Assembly: GCA_030410095.1 (NCBI GenBank)
Contig: JAUFRC010000001.1
Location: 1,438,501-1,502,500, forward strand
Length of the DNA stretch: 64,000 nt
Source: Paracoccus cavernae
GTDB lineage: Bacteria > Pseudomonadota > Alphaproteobacteria > Rhodobacterales > Rhodobacteraceae
Direction of reading: 5' to 3'
Position numbers and translations under genes: made by a program. Positions within the stretch are counted from its first letter, which is position 1. Every line of letters begins with the position of its first letter. Below are positions 1-8,989 of the stretch, one piece after another. The notes below the pieces were generated by a model. It saw only the letters and a list, made by a program, of their open reading frames with translations, was not told the origin of the DNA and searched no databases.

Positions 1-266
1 CCGAGACCGAGCCGATGTCGAGCCATCTCAATGTCGGCACCGGCTCCGATATCAGCATTGCCGAATTGGCGCGGATGGTTGCCGATGTCACGGGCTTCAA
101 GGGGCGGATTACGCAGGATGTCTCCAAGCCTGACGGCACAATGCGCAAACTGATGGATGTGAGCCGTCTTGAGCGCATGGGGTGGAAAGCCAATATCGCG
201 CTTTCCGAAGGGGTTTCCGAAACTTACTCTTGGTTCAAGCAAAATCAAGACAGTTTCCGGCGTTAA
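1..266 (+). CDS. fcl: GDP-L-fucose synthase, C-terminal part (cut by window start)
   Basis: Last step of GDP-L-fucose synthesis: epimerisation and NADPH reduction of GDP-4-keto-6-deoxymannose in the cytoplasm. Only about 87 codons are in the window. The visible part carries the family's C-terminal signature: 'NVGTGSDISIAELA', then 'KPDGTMRKLMDVSRL', then a final 'TYSWFKQNQDSF'. This matches the extended-SDR epimerase/reductase C-terminal substrate region in order and spacing. The catalytic Tyr-Lys and the NADP-binding Rossmann motif lie before the window. The stop is at 264-266, and the next gene starts 21 bases later with its own ribosome site, so the two are probably co-transcribed. The neighbour has a fucosyltransferase-type motif, which suggests a GDP-fucose supply-and-use pair. 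Family identity is secure. The gene symbol assumes the usual fcl/wcaG naming. Confidence 0.88.
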   Translation, partial: ETEPMSSHLNVGTGSDISIAELARMVADVTGFKGRITQDVSKPDGTMRKLMDVSRLERMGWKANIALSEGVSETYSWFKQNQDSFRR

Positions 267-286
267 TCATTGGCCGGAGGATTGCA

Positions 287-2494
287 ATGAAAAAGACTAT
301 TGACCGTGGCTGTTTTGTCGCCTTCCGCAACGACCGTTTGGGGGGGCGACTGAACTCCATTCTGACGGCAATGCGGCTGGCCAAAGCCTATGGAACCTCC
401 TTTCGCATATTCTGGGCGTTGAGCGAGGGCTCCAGCGCCGAGCTCCATTTCCCGCAAGAACTCTTTTCGGCCAAGTTTATTGCCGATCATTTCACATCGC
501 GCGAGGAAGGCCAGAAACTTCTGTCGGGCTCCACCGATATCGGCATGATTCCGCGCCATAGCAGCGCAAAAGATATGGCCGAAAAACTTGCGCGCGGCAC
601 CAACTATCTTTCCAATTCGGCAACCGAACAAATTCTCTTGCCTTGGGAAACTACCGACGATCTCGCCATTCTTCCCGATCTGCTGGGCGACATCGAATTC
701 AGCCCTACCGTCACGCAGGCTATTGCTCTCGTCAATGCTAAGCTGGATGGCCTCAGCTTTTCATCCTACCATTTGCGTCGTGGCGATATTATCGACGACA
801 AAACCGTGGCATCGCATAATCTCTGGTCGGATAAATACATTCCGCGCGTGATCTATGAGTGGCATATGAAGCGCACGTTGGCCGAAGGTGCAAAAACCCT
901 TGTCATTTTTACCGACGAGCCACGCGAAGCAAAAGCTTTCTCCGGCCTTTCGAGCCAAATTCTCGGCTTTGACGATTTGACGGGCGGCATCGCCTTGACG
1001 ACGATCCAGCGCGACTTTCTCGAACTCTATACAATGTCGCGTTCGCAGGAAATCTACGCCCCGCCGAGCAGCGCCTTTTCGCGGCTGGCCGCCGTCATCG
1101 GCAACAAGCACGTCACCGATATCGAGGCGGATCTGACCGCCCAGGAAAAGGAAAACGCCCGCGAAGAGCTGGTGCGCCGGCTGGAACACGAACCCGAGAG
1201 CTTCCTCAGCCAGTCCGATGCCGGCCAGAACCTTCCCTTTGTCGCCGAACATCTTGAGGCGAGAGGCGAGCATAAGCGGGCCATTTCGATTGCGATGAAC
1301 CTCGTCGAAGGCGGGATGAACCGTGCCTATGCCTACCCGTTCCTGTCGAGCCGCTTGCTGGTTCAAGAGGATTACAAAGGCTGCGACCAAATTCTCAAGC
1401 TGATGTCGCGCAGTCTGAGCCTGAAGGAAGAGCATTCCAGCAATGTTTTTCTGCATGCTGCTTTGGGTGATCTGGCGCGCGACAATTGGGATCGAGCCGT
1501 TCGGCGTTTCCACTCCGGCATGTGGTTTTTTCCGATCAACCGCCTCGCCTCGCAGATGTTTTTCTATCTCCACAGCATGAATAAACTGACTGCCGAAAAT
1601 TTTGTGCCTTTTGACCCGCATCTGATGCGTCCGGCCGGCCATATTTTCGACGAATCCGAATCGACTACCCATCGTCTTTTGATGGAACGGCTGCGCGACA
1701 CCGGCAATATCCCGCAAGTTTATCCCGCCAATATGGAAGTCCGCGATTGGCGTATTCTGCACGGTAAAAAGCTGAGTTTCCGCTTCACGAACAAGGCAAA
1801 GATCGCGCAGCAAGCCGACCTTCTCGCCACAAATCTGGACAAGCGCAATATTTCACCCGAGCGAATTGCGGCTCTCCAAAGTGCGGTTGGCGCAATGCAG
1901 TCAGATGCGGGAATACGGGACTCGGCAGAAATCAATCTTTCAGGCGCAATCGATGTCTTTCCCGACAATCCGCTTTACAGAAAGCGGCTGGCGGACCATT
2001 TATTTTCAACCGATCGGCCCGCCGAAGCGATCGAACTTCTCAAACAGGCTTGGGTGCTTTCGGGCAAGAATCCGAGTTTTCAGGCAGCACTTGCCTTGGG
2101 TTTCCAGCAGCTCAAAGATCTGGACAGCTATGAGGAGCTCATGTCCGATCTGGCAGAGAGAGAAACGCCTATCGTCGAGCTGCAATACCTTGTCGTCGAA
2201 GCAATGCGGCGCAATCCGGCGCAACTGCCCGCCGTTCAACCTTATCTCGATCAGCTGTCGTCCATGGCGCCCGGCTCCCATCGGGTTATCGCGCTTCAGG
2301 CGAAAGTCTACGAGCAGCTCGAAAAATGGGATTTGGCAATGACCACGCTCAAACTTCTCGAAACACTTGGCCGACCTCAATCGGTCGTGGCGAGCAAATA
2401 TACCGGCCTCTACAAGGCCTATCGCCGCGCAAAGAATGACGCGGCGGCACAGCGGTGGTTCAAACGAAACAACGTGGTCGCCCTCGACGTTTGA
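287..2494 (+). CDS. Putative fucosyltransferase-like glycosyltransferase with C-terminal helical-repeat region
   Basis: A 735-residue protein. I chose ATG 287 because 'GGAGG' lies just upstream (277-281); an in-frame start at 182 would overlap fcl. Residues about 1-260 look like a glycosyltransferase. There is an N-terminal 'FRNDRLGGRLNSI' segment, as in enzymes that bind a nucleotide sugar near the N-terminus. Near residue 170 is 'YHLRRGD', which fits the HxRRxD motif of alpha-1,2/alpha-1,6 and protein O-fucosyltransferases. A later 'PPSSAFSRLAA' resembles their third motif. Residues about 300-735 are helix-rich and TPR-like ('YRKRLADHLFSTDRPAEAIELL'-type units), suiting a protein-binding tail. 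There is no signal peptide or membrane segment, so it is probably cytosolic or membrane-peripheral. The adjacent GDP-fucose synthase supports GDP-fucose as donor, but this is inference. Acceptor unknown. Confidence 0.6.
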   Translation: MKKTIDRGCFVAFRNDRLGGRLNSILTAMRLAKAYGTSFRIFWALSEGSSAELHFPQELFSAKFIADHFTSREEGQKLLSGSTDIGMIPRHSSAKDMAEKLARGTNYLSNSATEQILLPWETTDDLAILPDLLGDIEFSPTVTQAIALVNAKLDGLSFSSYHLRRGDIIDDKTVASHNLWSDKYIPRVIYEWHMKRTLAEGAKTLVIFTDEPREAKAFSGLSSQILGFDDLTGGIALTTIQRDFLELYTMSRSQEIYAPPSSAFSRLAAVIGNKHVTDIEADLTAQEKENAREELVRRLEHEPESFLSQSDAGQNLPFVAEHLEARGEHKRAISIAMNLVEGGMNRAYAYPFLSSRLLVQEDYKGCDQILKLMSRSLSLKEEHSSNVFLHAALGDLARDNWDRAVRRFHSGMWFFPINRLASQMFFYLHSMNKLTAENFVPFDPHLMRPAGHIFDESESTTHRLLMERLRDTGNIPQVYPANMEVRDWRILHGKKLSFRFTNKAKIAQQADLLATNLDKRNISPERIAALQSAVGAMQSDAGIRDSAEINLSGAIDVFPDNPLYRKRLADHLFSTDRPAEAIELLKQAWVLSGKNPSFQAALALGFQQLKDLDSYEELMSDLAERETPIVELQYLVVEAMRRNPAQLPAVQPYLDQLSSMAPGSHRVIALQAKVYEQLEKWDLAMTTLKLLETLGRPQSVVASKYTGLYKAYRRAKNDAAAQRWFKRNNVVALDV

Positions 2495-2521
2495 CACTCG
2501 TGCCTTGTCAGCAGCCAGTTT

Positions 2522-2543
2522 CAGGCTCCGCTTGCGGGGCCTG
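2522..2543 (+). other. Stem-loop in intergenic region 2495-2869
   Basis: A 9-bp stem (one G-T pair) with a CTTG loop lies 27 bases after the glycosyltransferase stop. No T-run follows, so it is only a weak terminator candidate. The rest of 2495-2869 shows no convincing gene. The last 100 bases are A/T-rich and probably hold the promoter of the next gene. Confidence 0.35.
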
Positions 2544-2869
2544 ATGCGGGTCCGACGTTTGATCGGAAAAGCGCGGGCTTGGCCTCCCGAGGACGGTCCG
2601 AACGCAGGAGCGTCACGGGATCCAACTCCCTGCATACGGCCCCCAGACCCGTTCTCTGCCCCAGCGCCCTTTCTGCCTCATGCCTCTGTGCTGGCATGCC
2701 ACTCTCGACACGCCTTGGATCACATAAATGCCTCGCTTCAACAAAATGCAGACATAAAAACAAACTTTTCTAACACAAATTTAACGAATCAACCTTAAGA
2801 TGCATAATGCCTGTCGCATCCCGTCATATCTCTCGGCGATGGGCTTTCGCGCAGCTATAGGAGGTTCGC

Positions 2870-4600
2870 ATGTCCAACGATCCATTCTCCGCCATCGTGG
2901 CTCAGGTAAAGCTCGTGGTCTGGGACCTGGACGAAACCTTCTGGGGCGGCACCCTGTCGGAAGAAGGCATCCAGCCGATCGCGGAAAATATCGCCATAAT
3001 CCGCGAGTTGGTCGATCGCGGAATCATGTGCTCCATCTGTTCGAAGAACGATTTTGCCCCCGCCCAAGCCGCGCTGGAGAAACTCGGGATCTGGGAGCTG
3101 TTTGTTTTCCCGCATATCGCCTGGTCGCCCAAAGGTCAGGCAATCGCCCAGATGATTGACGAAATGGGCCTTCGCGACGAAAACGTGCTCTTTCTCGACG
3201 ACAACCATCTCAACCTCGAGGAGGCGGTCTTTTTCAGCCCCAGGTTGATGACGGTCGATGCGTCGAAGGGGCCTCTCCGGTCTGCTTGATCTGCCGCAGC
3301 TCAAGGGAAAGGCCGACAAGGAGCACTCGCGCCTGCAGCAATACAAGGTGATGGAGCAGAAGCGGCACGAGCGCGAGAACTCCGGCCTCTCGAACACCGA
3401 CTTCCTTCGGCAATCCGGAATCAAGATCAAGATCATCACGGATGTCGAGAACCACATGGACCGCGTGCTGGAGATTCTGAACCGCACCAACCAGCTGAAC
3501 TTCACCAAAGAGCGCGCGAATACCGAGGCCGAGCGCAAGGCGCTTGACCAGCTGCTCGCGGTCTCGGGCATGCATGCCGGTCTCATTCATGTGCAGGACC
3601 GCTACGGCGATTATGGCGTGGTCGGCTTTTTCTGCGTGCGCACGAAGTTTTCGGGCACGACGGTGCATCACTTCGCCTTCTCCTGCCGCACGCTCAATAT
3701 GGGCGTCGAGCAATGGGTCTGGGACTACCTCAACCGTCCCGAATTCAAGGTTGTCGGCCCTGTCGCAAGCCAGTTGAACACGCCCGAAACGGTCGATTGG
3801 ATCACCGAAGTTCCCGATTTCGACGCCGATCTGTCGAATGCGGTTGATCGCAGGCTTTGCCTCGTCGGCGGCTGCGACCTGCTTCAGGTCTCGTTCTACT
3901 GCGGCACGAATCGCGATGAATTCGTCAACAAGCAGGATGATCAGGGCAAACTCGTCCGTTACGACGATGTCGGCTTCATCCTGAACGAGCGCCACAAATC
4001 GCTCCGCCATTCAAACCCGCTGCGCAGCTTCGTCGGGCAAACGCTTGACGATATGCTCGCCTTCGACAAATCGGTGGCCGAGGCGGATCTGACCCTGCTG
4101 TCGCTCTATTTCTCGGTCCCTTCCGATCTTTTCTTCAGCTATGGTGGCGAGACTTGGGGTGGGGACTACATCGCGACCATTCCGCCGCGCCGCTTCAAGA
4201 AACTGATGAGCGTCCCCGAAACAGCGGCTCGTTTCTCCAAGGAAATGTACCACCGCCGCTTTACGCTGGAAGAGCGCCTCGACATGACCCGCGCGGCCTT
4301 CGCGCGCGTCAGCGGCCTGCGCCGCCCCGATGCCCCGTTGTTCATTCTCTCCGCGGTCAGCGAGCATGGCGAACAGGCAAAGCGGACCTACGAGATCCGC
4401 AAAGGTTACAATGCCATGTGCCGGAGCTTCTGCGATGCCACCCCAACGCGCATTTCATCGATATCGATACATTGCTCTCGGCCGACGAATTTGCGGATAG
4501 CGATCATTACACGCGAACCGGCTACTTCAAGATCGCCGATTTCGTAAACAAACGCGCCGCCGAGATACTGGAAATTGTCCCGATCAAAGCCGTGGTCTGA
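2870..4600 (+). CDS. FkbH-like HAD-family protein (frameshifted)
   Basis: HAD-IIIC/FkbH-like protein of about 576 residues. The N-terminus has the HAD nucleophile motif 'VWDLDETFWGG' and, near residue 105, 'VLFLDDNHLNLEEA', the acidic metal-binding motif. A middle region follows (GNAT-like in this family), then an SGNH-like tail with 'DSDHYTRTGYFKIADF'. FkbH proteins load glycolytic acyl units or act in glycan gene clusters; the substrate here is unknown. The start is fixed by a strong AGGAGG at 2859-2864. Two opposite frame changes split it. One is at about 3270, where dropping one G from a GGGG run restores the frame. The other is at about 4435, where adding one C restores it. With both repaired the protein is continuous, so a sequencing error is likelier than loss. 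Its position beside fcl suggests a surface-polysaccharide role. Confidence 0.75.
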
Positions 4601-4879
4601 AATGAGGCGTTACAACCGGCCACAGGATCGCTAGAGGCCTCGGCAGCCTGCGGCAGAGTGTGGCCGGCCATCACTTGGACCATGCAGAATGGGGCGACAA
4701 TCCGGGTGGCGTCGGGCTTTTGCGGCGTCAGCCCCGAGGTATTTGGAACGACCTACTGACACCACTCACAAAACCATCTGGAAACAGTCCGCCGCACTAC
4801 GGATAGCAGCCATGCTGCGCGCCAACCTGTGCTCTAAACTAGATACAGAATGGACGAGTTATCTAAGTGACTGATTTTT
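4601..4879. other. Intergenic, no gene recognised
   Basis: This stretch lies between the FkbH-like gene and the left end of the integrated element. Small open frames exist but none has a ribosome site or recognisable sequence. Confidence 0.5.
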
Positions 4880-4895
4880 ATGGCGCACCCAAGAG
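4880..4895. repeat. attL: 16-bp copy of the tRNA-Arg 3' end
   Basis: Exact copy of ATGGCGCACCCAAGAG, also found at 26231-26246. It covers the CCA end, the 3' acceptor strand and the last T-stem bases of the tRNA, plus one flanking base. No tRNA body remains here, as expected for the distal attachment site. Confidence 0.85.
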
Positions 4896-5068
4896 AACCG
4901 CAATCAATCCGCAATTTCAATGACCTGAACGGTATCGTACTGCAAGAGTGTGGCACCAGTAATCAAGGCGTTACGGCGGAAAGTGTATCACCTCACGCCC
5001 GCCCCATACCCCCGCGGGCGACCGGTCAACACATCCCAATTGATCGGGCGGCGCAGGCAACCGCGCAC

Positions 5069-5330
5069 ATGACGCCTGCCGGGCTTCTCGCGCTTCACGA
5101 CCAGTTCCGTCACGGACGACGAGAGTCGGCTTGACGATAGCATCGCTCTGGCGGCTGCGTTCGGAGCCGAAGCCTTCGTGCACCATGCGGGCTGCGAGGG
5201 CGGCGCTACCAACGCCTTGACGTATGCCTTCCTGACCGCACTCATCGACCCCATGTCGCCCGATCTGGACTACCTGCGCATGGACCCTGCCGCAGCGATT
5301 GCCGCGCGCGCGAAAGGCGGTGCAGCATGA
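5069..5330 (+). CDS. Small phage-like hypothetical protein (frameshifted)
   Basis: About 87 residues, reading 'MTPAGLLALHDQFRHG' and then, after a one-base frame change near 5115, 'DDESRLDDSIALAAAFGAEA' to a TGA at 5328-5330. That stop overlaps the ATG of the next gene (ATGA), a typical phage operon join. The second half has no good start of its own, and the first half runs into a stop without the frame change, so I read them as one gene. Function unknown. It lies just inside the left attachment site. Confidence 0.4.
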
Positions 5331-6005
5331 GCGCCGTGGATAAAGCGCCGGAGATGCCCAACTGGGAAGGCTTCGGCCTTGCCATCATGGAGGATTGGGG
5401 TGCGCACTGCGATACCGAAGCGTCTGTCCGGTTTGATCTCGCTATCAAATTCGGCATCCTTCGCCCCATTGCTGGTGGATTTGACCCAGACACCCATGTC
5501 GATGATCACGGGGATGCAGAACGGGGCGACCCGTGGTTCGAGCTGAACCGCCGCGCCGATCTCACCGCCCCTCTGCGCCTGCCGAGGTCGAGGGGCTGCG
5601 AAGCATCATCGCCGCGAGCAACAATGTGATCGACGGGCTGACCGCCGAGAATACCGCGCTCCAGTTCGAGAACGCCCGCCTGACCGCCGAGCTTGCGGCG
5701 GAGAAGGCGAAGCGCGGGCGCGGCTTGAGACGGCGGCAGAAGCTTTGGCCGCTAGAAAATACCAAGACGCGGATGAACATGCGGAACATGCTTGGAATGC
5801 CGCGCTAGATCGCGGGATTGTTGAAATCCGCGCTCTCGACCCCGACGCCACTGCTGCCCTTGACCAGATCGTCAAGCAGGCCGTGGACGCAGAGACGCGC
5901 GCGTGTGCGGAGGTGTGTATGCGGGAGGATATAGGCGTCACTTATGAGTGCTGTCACGCCGCCATCCTCGCCCGCCTCGACCAGCGCAAGGAGGCGGGGG
6001 CATGA
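5327..6005 (+). CDS. Phage-like hypothetical protein with coiled-coil centre (frameshifted twice)
   Basis: The product would be about 227 residues. The N-terminal part reads 'EMPNWEGFGLAIMEDWGAHCD'. After a one-base loss near 5575 it continues 'AEVEGLRSIIAASNNVIDGL' and an Ala/Glu/Leu-rich coiled coil. After a second one-base loss near 5720 it continues 'YQDADEHAEHAWNAALDRGI' to 'CCHAAILARLDQRKEAGA'. Proteins of this build, short with a Leu/Glu coiled coil, are common unannotated genes of Rhodobacterales phages. Both ends overlap neighbours by ATGA joins. Function unknown. Confidence 0.45.
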
Positions 6006-6739
6006 TGAATACAGACGGGGTATTCGCCCTTTTCCTTATCATCACTAACCCCGGCTACTCGGGCGCAACGAAGCACATCACAACCCAAGAGTTCCAGAGT
6101 CGGGAGTTGTGCGAATGGGCCAAGGGGAGATTTTGTCTTTGCTGGGCAAGCCATATAGAGCGGAAGACCCCGTTGGCGTTTGCCTTCCAGTGGAGGTGCG
6201 CAAATGACCCTACCCCGACCGCCGCCGCGCGGGTAAGCGGAACGATCAAGGCGCTGGAATGGACCGACAGACCAGACGCATCGTGGGCTAATGGTTTCGA
6301 GTACCTCATAGAGCTGTCGCACAACGGGAGCTGGTACTTTGACCATCTTGGCCCGTTCGAGACGAGAGAGGCCGCCAAAGCCGCCGCGCAGGCCGATTAC
6401 GAGGCCCGCATCCTCGCCGCGATCCAGCCCGACCCTGAGCCGAAACCGGTGGCGTGGCTTTTCGAAGGGAGTGCGTTCGAGACGGAGGCAGAAGCCAAGC
6501 ACGCCTGCAACTGCGCCTTGCTGACTTTTGACCGCATCCTACCAGTCTACGCCACCCCGTCCAGCGCGGGCATGGTGAGCGTCGAGGCGGCGGCGAAGCC
6601 TGCGGCTGAAATCATCACGCCTGTCGAAAGGACTTTCCTGATCAATATCGCGATGGAAGGTACTGATGCCGATTTCCGACGATATCGGTATCGCTTCGCG
6701 AGAGCCCTGCGCGCCCTTGCTGGGGAGGGAGGGCGGTGA
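6002..6739 (+). CDS. Phage-like hypothetical protein, possibly two genes run together
   Basis: A 245-residue open frame starting at ATG 6002, which overlaps the previous stop. The first 60 residues ('MNTDGVFALFLIITNPGYSG') and the rest ('ALEWTDRPDASWANGFEYLI', then 'PFETREAAKAAAQADYEARI') look like separate small phage proteins. An internal ATG at 6204 may mark the second, with an indel having joined the frames. The tail, 'ERTFLINIAMEGTDADFRRY', is not recognised. It is the last gene of a compact block whose genes overlap by a few bases. Confidence 0.4.
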   Translation: MMNTDGVFALFLIITNPGYSGATKHITTQEFQSRELCEWAKGRFCLCWASHIERKTPLAFAFQWRCANDPTPTAAARVSGTIKALEWTDRPDASWANGFEYLIELSHNGSWYFDHLGPFETREAAKAAAQADYEARILAAIQPDPEPKPVAWLFEGSAFETEAEAKHACNCALLTFDRILPVYATPSSAGMVSVEAAAKPAAEIITPVERTFLINIAMEGTDADFRRYRYRFARALRALAGEGGR

Positions 6740-6826
6740 CGCGCTCAAATCGCGGAATTTTACTTCATTGACATGGATACCGTCGTTCGCAATCAATTGC
6801 CGGCACAACCTTAAGGTGAGGTAAGA

Positions 6827-7860
6827 ATGCCCGGACGGATCTTGGACGCATGGAACGTGGAGCTCACCGAGCTTGCTTACCTAAACATTCCCGGATGGAC
6901 TTTTGACGACAACGCCTATGGCTCCAACGGCCCCCATATGACCTGACACCACACCTAATACAGGTCGAGATCAACGACGTTGACGAAAGCGGAACGATCA
7001 CCGTGAACACTGGGGACACGATCACCGTTAACGGCGTCCCTGAACAGATCGGCCTAATTTACTATGGCGATACCGTCGTCATAGACGGCGTGACGGTACA
7101 GACCGTCAGCTTCTACGTTGGTCAAGGGAATGCCGTTCCGATCGTCCTCCCCATTTTGAACGGAAAGGTTTCCAGCGCCTTTGGCGGCGACATTACATCT
7201 TCCCAAGGAACCGGTTCATTTGGCACGCCAATTCCTTACACGCAATTTGCATGCTTTTGCAAAGGGACGATGATCGCTGCAGAGCAGGGCTTCGTCCCGA
7301 TCGAAACAATTAAGGTGGGCGATCGTGTCGTAACAAAGGACAATGGCCTGCAAGTGATCAGGTGGATTGGCTCAGCGACAATCGGCGGAAGCCGAGCCGA
7401 AATCCCTGACAATCTGCGACCAATTCGTATCGCATCAGGCGCACTCGGCCCCAATGTCCCTAGCGAAGATCTGTTGGTTTCGCCCCAGCACCGCATTCTT
7501 GTCCGTTCAAAAATAGCCCGCCGTATGTTTGGCGCCGAGGAGATTCTGGTCGCGGCCAAAAATCTTCTACAACTTGAGGGCATCAACACCGCTAACGATC
7601 TGCAGGTCGTTGAATATTTCCACTTCCTCCTCGATCAACATGAAGTTGTCACCTCAAATGGCGCAGAAACCGAGTCTCTTTATACAGGACCAGAGGCTCT
7701 CAAGTCAGTTGGGCCGCAAGCAAAGGAAGAGATACTGGCGATTTTTCCTGAACTCGCACAGGCCGACCTCCTGCCAAATCCAGCGCGAATGATCCCTGCC
7801 GGAAAGAAAGCCCGGAAGTTGGTCGAACGTCACGCGGTCAACCTCCAACCGTTGTCTTGA
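6827..7860 (+). CDS. Hint-domain (hedgehog/intein-type) protein (frameshifted)
   Basis: About 345 residues. The N-terminal half starts 'MPGRILDAWNVELTELAYLN' and contains beta-rich 'GTITVNTGDTITVNG' repeats. The C-terminal half begins 'FACFCKGTMIAAEQGFVPIE', followed by 'IKVGDRVVTKD' and 'SPQHRILV', the order of motifs in Hint_2 domains common in Rhodobacterales. Such domains are related to self-splicing and autocleaving modules. The conserved Cys of 'CFCKGT' and the His of 'SPQHRIL' are present. The frame breaks at a CCCCC run (6931-6935); one extra C joins the halves as 'NGPPYDLTPH'. Spaced from its neighbours and AT-richer than the core, it is probably an independent cargo gene. Hint_2 proteins are often secreted, but no signal peptide is seen here. 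Biological role unknown. Confidence 0.65.
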
Positions 7861-8099
7861 CCGAGGCCGAAAATCCGGCCGCGCCCGCTCGCTACGGCAA
7901 CCGGCGCGTGTCGGCACGGGATGTTCCAGCAAAAACAATGGCTAGCTATCCATTAAATAGCTCAGCGATATTTCCATTTACCTGACGAAAAATCAGATGC
8001 ACGCGACCTAACTTTGTACACTAAACTAAAGGTGTAGGTTATCGATCTGTTGGTTTCGAAGCGTGTTTAACGAGTGCAGGCAGACACTCACTGAAGGCC

Positions 8100-8135
8100 C
8101 TGGTCAACCAGTGTTGCGATCCGCTGGTTGACCAG
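8100..8135. repeat. Perfect 12-bp inverted repeat
   Basis: CTGGTCAACCAG and CTGGTTGACCAG are separated by 12 bases. A decayed version sits at about 9083-9121 (TTGGCCAA ... CTTGGCCAG). There is no T-run, so it is not an obvious terminator. It may be a protein-binding site or a recombination feature of the repeated module. Confidence 0.6.
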
Positions 8136-8257
8136 ACAAGCCTTTTCATCCCCGACCCAACCCTCCATAAACACCTCAGCTCGCAAGTTCCCTACACTTC
8201 GAGCGTGGCCAGTCGCTTCAGGGGTTTGCGTTCATTGTGGTGACTGGCCAGCACTCG

Positions 8258-8353
8258 CTAGTCCTTGACCCAGCCGGGCGTCGTGTCGATCACCTCAACG
8301 ATCCGCCCTTCGGCCCGGGCTCGCCGCACCATGCGCAATGGCAGCTTGCGCAT
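8258..8353 (-). pseudogene. 3' remnant of a zinc-ribbon-family gene
   Basis: A 31-codon frame, 'MRKLPLRMVRRARAEGRIVE' then 'VIDTTPGWVKD', ends in TAG. The tail matches the end of the decayed gene at 9475-9728 ('VEVNDTTSGWIKD'), so this is a truncated relative, cut at its 5' side. No ribosome site is seen. Probably not expressed. Confidence 0.45.
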
Positions 8354-8573
8354 GGCGATACAGAAGCCCTGCCCGCGAATTGTTTACATCAATAACAAGG
8401 ACTAAGCGCTGGCGAACGGGATTTGTCGACTCATTCGTAGCAAATCGGCGCGGACTACCCTATATGACACATGCATCTTATGTTTTTCGGACCTGTTCCT
8501 TTCGGCTCAGCTTTCGATCGTTAGCTCTGCCGGACCGCTGCATTCCGTGGGCGGTGTATAAAGGAATATCACA

Positions 8574-8780
8574 ATGGCCAATGGCACCGTGAAATGGTTC
8601 AACTCCACTAAAGGCTTCGGCTTTATTGCCCCGGAAACTGGTGGCGCCGATATTTTCGTCCACATTTCCGCAGTCGAGCGGTCCGGTCTGTCCGGCTTGA
8701 ACGACAACCAGAAAGTGTCGTTTGAGGTCGAAAAAGGCCGCGACGGCCGCGACTCGGCGGTCAAAATCGAGACCCTCTGA
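8574..8780 (+). CDS. Cold-shock protein, CspA family
   Basis: A 68-residue single-domain RNA/DNA-binding protein that melts RNA structure and often responds to cold or growth phase. The family signature is complete: 'GTVKWFNSTKGFGFIAPE' with RNP1 'KGFGFI', then RNP2 'DIFVHISAV', and the terminal 'FEVEKGRDGRDSAVKI'. Length is normal for the family. A leader of more than 100 A/T-rich bases precedes the ATG and could hold the cold-responsive 5' UTR usual for these genes, but I cannot fix a promoter. An intrinsic terminator follows at once. It sits alone between the two copies of the repeated module, as island cargo. Confidence 0.95.
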   Translation: MANGTVKWFNSTKGFGFIAPETGGADIFVHISAVERSGLSGLNDNQKVSFEVEKGRDGRDSAVKIETL

Positions 8781-8791
8781 AATGAACTGGA

Positions 8792-8816
8792 AGACCCGCT
8801 TAGCGCGGGTCTTTCT
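8792..8816 (+). terminator. Intrinsic terminator of the cold-shock gene
   Basis: The 8-bp stem AGACCCGC/GCGGGTCT with a 5-base loop is followed by TTCT, 11 bases after the stop codon. Confidence 0.8.
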
Positions 8817-8989
8817 GTATTAGGGCATTGCCGTTCTACCATCGCCAGAACACCCGCACCCAGAGCGCTCAAGGCCGTGTAGAGGGTGCCATCGTTTCCC
8901 TACCTGCATTCGGCAAACCGAGATCGAGAGCGGGAACACCCAAAGCCGTATAGGCAAAACTACCTATGCAAAAACACACATATCTAAGT

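Larger units (their letters stand above)
7985..8354. repeat. Diverged module, copy A
   Basis: Related to 8990-9570. Shared landmarks in the same order are CCTAAC-TTGT near the left end, a hairpin with CTGGTCAACCAG-type arms, CCAGTCGCTTCA, and a 3' gene remnant ending in the codons for 'DTTPGWVKD' on the minus strand. The rest of 7861-8573 holds no gene I can support, apart from the leader of the cold-shock gene. Confidence 0.5.

Noticed and set aside
2522..2543. Intrinsic terminator after the glycosyltransferase
   Set aside because: The stem is real but no T-run follows; kept only as a stem-loop.
3258..4440. Programmed ribosomal frameshifting as an explanation for the broken genes
   Set aside because: There are no slippery heptamers with pseudoknots at a consistent position, and the same defect appears in dozens of unrelated genes.
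4689..4874. Possible insertion-sequence remnant left of attL
   Set aside because: No transposase similarity and no terminal inverted repeats were visible.
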